A stretch of DNA of 25,373 nucleotides from an uncultured Eubacterium sp. (GTDB lineage Bacteria > Bacillota > Clostridia > Lachnospirales > Lachnospiraceae), in assembly GCA_905236295.1 (NCBI GenBank), contig CAJOQF010000137.1:1-25373 (forward strand), read 5' to 3'. Shown here piece after piece: positions 24,024 through 25,373 of the stretch. The translations under genes were made by a program, and so were the position numbers. How positions within the stretch are numbered: position 1 is the stretch's first letter; each line of letters opens with the position of its first letter. The notes under the pieces were generated by a model. That model did no database searches. It saw nothing but the letters and a program-made list of their open reading frames with translations, and was not told the DNA's origin.

Positions 24024-25373
24024 GTCTACAGTTTATAACAGGGAGAAGCGGAAGCGGAAAGACATGTTATATATATGACAGGATACTAAAGGAGGCGAGT
24101 GAAAATCTTAAGACACAGTATCTGGTGATAGTGCCGGAACAGTTCACGATGTCCACTCAAAAACAGCTTGTAGATATGTCAAAATCCGGAGCGATCCTAA
24201 ATGTTGACGTTTTGTCTTTTAACAGACTAGCTTACAGGATTTTTTCCGAACTTGGCATATCCGAGAAGAAGACTCTCGGGGATGACGGTAAAAACTTTAT
24301 AATATGCAACATTCTAAAAAAGTATAAGGATAAGCTGAATATACTTGGATCGGGGGCGGACAAGAGCGGTTATATAGATGAGATCAAGTCTTTTATTTCC
24401 GAGCTTATGCAGTACCGCATTACGCCGGATGATCTGAATGATCTTGAGTTTGAGGGCGAGAGACAAAAGAGTCTCGCCCTCAAAATTTATGATATCTCCT
24501 ACGTTTACTCCCGGTATCTCGATTTCATTAACGATGGGTATGTAACGGGGGAAAATCTGCTTAAACTTCTCGCAGAAGTGATATATAAATCTGAGATCAT
24601 TAAGGAAAGCATTATTGTATTTGACGGCTATACAGGTTTTACACCGGTTCAGAATGCTGTTATAGAGGAGATGTTAAAATACTCCGGGAAAATATATGTG
24701 ACTCTTACAATGCCGAAAGAAGAGTATATGCGCGGTTCATTTACTCCGGAGGATCTTTGGTTTTTACCGCTTAAGACAATAAGATCCCTCACTCTTCTGT
24801 GTGAGAGGACACAGACCTCTATAGAAGACCCGATAGTGATGGACAATACACAAAATGACAGGTTTAAGGGCAATGCGGAACTTAGATTCCTCGAGAATAA
24901 TATCTTTGTTGGAAAACAAAAGTACCAGGAAAAAAATGAAAAGATATCTGTAAATGTGCTTGGTGATATAAAAAAGGAGATAAAGTTTGCGGCCTGCACT
25001 ATAAAGAAACTGATATGCGAAGAGGGGTATCGCTACAATGATTTTGCGATAATCTGTCCGGATGCGGGTGAGATAGAAAAACAGTCGGGACAGATATTTG
25101 AGGCAGAGGACATACCCGTATTTTTTGATGTAAACTATACTGCTTTTGAGAATCCGTTTTCAGCTTTTATTATGGCGCTTACGGATATGATAAGTAAGAA
25201 TTTTGACACTAAATATGTGCTTGAATTTATCAAATTCGGTTTTTTGGATTTTGATTTTGACGATGTAGATGTATTTGAAAATTATCTTATCGCAAAGGGG
25301 ATCCGCGGTATCAAAAATTACAGGGATGAGTGGGTTCTGTTAAAAAGAGGAGACGGTGTTGATGAGCTCGCAA
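24020..25373 (+). CDS. addB: AddB, ATP-dependent helicase/deoxyribonuclease subunit B (3' truncated by window)
   Basis: The frame starts at ATG 24020, overlapping the TGA of the permease-kinase gene, with GAGAGGAAGG just upstream, and stays open to the window end, giving 451 residues of a protein normally about 1100-1150 long. The N-terminus has the P-loop GRSGSGKT (8-15) typical of AddB, followed by LVIVPEQFTMSTQ, DVLSFNRLAYRI, IVFDGYTGFTPVQ and FAIICPD, all family landmarks. AddB joins AddA in the AddAB helicase-nuclease that processes double-strand breaks up to Chi sites before RecA loading. The C-terminal nuclease and iron-sulphur cysteines lie outside the window, as would addA, usually downstream. 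AddB identity is confident; its coupling to a sensor protein is unusual. Confidence 0.93.
   Translation, partial: MSLQFITGRSGSGKTCYIYDRILKEASENLKTQYLVIVPEQFTMSTQKQLVDMSKSGAILNVDVLSFNRLAYRIFSELGISEKKTLGDDGKNFIICNILKKYKDKLNILGSGADKSGYIDEIKSFISELMQYRITPDDLNDLEFEGERQKSLALKIYDISYVYSRYLDFINDGYVTGENLLKLLAEVIYKSEIIKESIIVFDGYTGFTPVQNAVIEEMLKYSGKIYVTLTMPKEEYMRGSFTPEDLWFLPLKTIRSLTLLCERTQTSIEDPIVMDNTQNDRFKGNAELRFLENNIFVGKQKYQEKNEKISVNVLGDIKKEIKFAACTIKKLICEEGYRYNDFAIICPDAGEIEKQSGQIFEAEDIPVFFDVNYTAFENPFSAFIMALTDMISKNFDTKYVLEFIKFGFLDFDFDDVDVFENYLIAKGIRGIKNYRDEWVLLKRGDGVDELA

Overview
The window looks like chromosomal DNA from a Gram-positive anaerobe of the class Clostridia, most likely a Lachnospiraceae member of the Butyrivibrio/Roseburia type. 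The reasons are low to moderate GC, strong AGGAG-type ribosome sites at nearly every gene, a lipoprotein-type solute-binding protein, hybrid histidine kinases ending in Hpt domains, a paired condensation-fold protein and zinc-ribbon membrane protein, and an AddB-type (not RecB-type) recombination subunit. Genus is an inference. There are 20 protein genes (two cut by the window ends) and no rRNA, tRNA, CRISPR array, transposase or phage gene.

Layout. (1) 1-4208: the 3' end of a UvrD-like helicase that appears to lack a full 2B subdomain, then a membrane-bound hybrid histidine kinase (HisKA-HATPase-REC-Hpt) and a stand-alone response regulator with two receiver domains, starting with TTG. (2) 4184-5422, minus strand: a CLC-family anion transporter with CLC-F-like signatures, overlapping the response regulator tail to tail by 25 bp. 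(3) 5534-7761: an Ldh2-type dehydrogenase, a class II aldolase, and a second aldolase-like protein that has lost the metal and catalytic residues, closed by a strong terminator. (4) 7836-9924, minus strand: a condensation-fold (HxxxDG) acyltransferase-like protein overlapping a zinc-ribbon membrane protein; its promoter is so close to the ATG that the mRNA may be leaderless. (5) 10050-12569: a polar amino-acid ABC transporter (lipoprotein, permease, ATPase), with a 225-bp gap after the first gene holding several strong hairpins, two of them rich in G-A internal loops.

(6) 12583-21370 is the most coherent system: an unknown membrane protein, a VTC-type polyphosphate polymerase domain, a DUF4956 membrane protein, a membrane-anchored CotH-like kinase, an MBOAT O-acyltransferase, an AlgX/AlgJ-like SGNH protein, and a BcsA-like processive glycosyltransferase with a c-di-GMP-type PilZ domain plus a second PilZ-like domain. 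All are on one strand with gaps of 1 to 29 bp, suggesting one operon. I infer a c-di-GMP-gated, O-acetylated secreted polysaccharide in which VTC, DUF4956 and CotH may supply a phosphate-based modification. No bcsB, bcsC or bcsZ homologue is visible.

(7) 21393-25373: a single polypeptide joining an APC-type amino-acid permease to a histidine kinase and a receiver domain, translationally coupled (ATGA) to addB, which runs off the end. The transporter-kinase fusion, the VTC/CotH polysaccharide operon, the dead aldolase paralogue and the structured intergenic RNA-like element are the items most worth pursuing.
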